NCBI GenBank assembly: GCA_900756575.1
Contig: CAAEKQ010000142.1
Coordinates: 1-6,449 of the forward strand
Direction: 5' to 3'
From: an uncultured Oscillospiraceae bacterium
GTDB taxonomy: Bacteria > Bacillota > Clostridia > Oscillospirales > Oscillospiraceae
Length of the DNA stretch: 6,449 bases
Positions within the stretch are counted from its first letter, which is position 1; every line of letters begins with the position of its first letter. Made by a program: the position numbers and the translations under genes. The notes under the pieces are model-generated. The model saw nothing but the letters and a program-made list of their open reading frames with translations. It had not been told where the DNA came from and did no database searches. This document shows, piece by piece, positions 5,757 through 6,449 of the stretch.

Positions 5757-6449
5757 ATGAACTATAAAGAACTGGCTGAACAGGCATTGGATTACATTGT
5801 GGAACAGCGCAGATGGTGCCACCAGAACCCGGAACTGAGCCTCGAGGAAGTCCAGACCACAGAGCATATTGCGGCAGAGCTTCAGAAAATGGGCTATACC
5901 GAGATCCAACGCTTCCCGGACCATACCGGATTATGTGCGATGCTGCGGGGGGGAAAGGCCGAAAAGGCGTGCAGAACTGTGGCTCTCCGGGCGGATATTG
6001 ATGCCTTGCCGGTAGAGGAAAAGACAGGCCTGCCCTTTGCAAGCCGAAATAAGGGCGTCATGCATGCCTGCGGCCATGACTGCCATATCTCCATGCTTCT
6101 CGGTGCGGCAAAGATGCTGATGGAGACGAAAGACGAATTGCAAGGCAACGTCAAACTGATTTTCCAGGCTGCGGAGGAGACCTGCCACGGTGCGGAATAC
6201 TATGTTGAAGCGGGTATCCTTGATGGCGTGGATGCCATTATGGGCCAGCACGTGTGGGCGACACTGGAGGAGCCATACATCAATGTGCAGGCGGGGCCCC
6301 GCATGGCCAGTGTGGATAACTTTGTAATCAAGGTAGATGGCGTTTCCGCCCATGGGACACAGCCGCATCTGGGTGTGGACGCACTTTTGGCTGCCGCAGC
6401 GATTGTCAGCAATATCCAGTCATTTGTCTCCAGAACGAACGACCCCTTA
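5757..6449 (+). CDS. M20D family amidohydrolase 3 (5' part, runs off the window)
   Basis: The first 231 codons of a third M20D amidohydrolase are present and the frame is still open at the window edge; about 150-170 residues of the C-terminal part should lie beyond. Visible landmarks are HQNPE near residue 22 (asparagine where hydrolase 2 has histidine), LRADIDALP, MHACGHD with ligands C105 and H107, FQAAEE with catalytic E140 and ligand E141, H165 in GQHVW, and the lid motif VSAHGTQP. The distal histidine and the EDFS-type motif are out of view. The catalytic part visible here looks fully functional. Its start is firm: TAGGAGG six bases upstream. Close coupling to the desulfidase suggests it supplies or shares that enzyme's substrate, for example by releasing cysteine from an N-acyl or peptide-like conjugate, but this is inference. 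Confidence 0.93.
   Translation, partial: MNYKELAEQALDYIVEQRRWCHQNPELSLEEVQTTEHIAAELQKMGYTEIQRFPDHTGLCAMLRGGKAEKACRTVALRADIDALPVEEKTGLPFASRNKGVMHACGHDCHISMLLGAAKMLMETKDELQGNVKLIFQAAEETCHGAEYYVEAGILDGVDAIMGQHVWATLEEPYINVQAGPRMASVDNFVIKVDGVSAHGTQPHLGVDALLAAAAIVSNIQSFVSRTNDPL
6060..6088 (+). repeat. 29-base exact repeat, copy 2 (in hydrolase 3)
   Basis: Identical to 2171-2199, covering the zinc-ligand motif. The flanking sequence diverges at once on both sides. The corresponding site in hydrolase 1 (from 922) is similar but differs at several bases, which supports hydrolases 2 and 3 being the closer pair. Confidence 0.8.

Noticed and set aside
1..6449. CRISPR array, tRNA/rRNA genes, intact insertion sequence
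   Set aside because: No regularly spaced repeats, no cloverleaf or rRNA-like sequence, and no intact transposase with terminal repeats were seen on reading.

Overview
The window looks like accessory metabolic DNA from a Gram-positive anaerobe, probably a Clostridia/Oscillospiraceae-type gut bacterium. This is an inference from the moderately GC-rich genes, AT-rich promoter region, strong AGGAGG-type ribosome binding sites and gene families typical of amino-acid fermenters. No marker gene fixes the taxon. All supported genes lie on the + strand.

Layout: positions 1-450 hold no gene I can support; several frames read like short decayed coding pieces. Positions 455-489 carry a plausible promoter, followed by an unusual leader (about 490-615) that contains four consecutive perfect inverted repeats. 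Next come M20D amidohydrolase 1 (586-1809, start uncertain), M20D amidohydrolase 2 (1880-3046), a 405-residue multi-pass membrane protein with a GltS-like plan (3145-4362), a strong hairpin that looks like an intrinsic terminator (4381-4417), an L-cysteine desulfidase family enzyme (4460-5746), and, only 10 bases further on, a third M20D amidohydrolase that runs off the end of the window (5757-6449).

How the genes may work together (inference): the membrane protein imports an N-acylated or otherwise conjugated amino acid. One or more of the three M20D hydrolases cleave the amide bond, and the iron-sulfur desulfidase degrades the released cysteine to pyruvate, ammonia and sulfide. The three hydrolase paralogues may differ in specificity or pair as heteromers, as AbgA/AbgB do. 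Nothing in the window proves the substrate, and no regulator gene is present.

The parts most worth a second look are the palindromic leader with two mutually exclusive hairpins, the apparent loss of a normal start codon in hydrolase 1 (an ACG sits where ATG is expected), the altered metal-site motif in that same enzyme, and the combination of three hydrolases, a transporter and a desulfidase.
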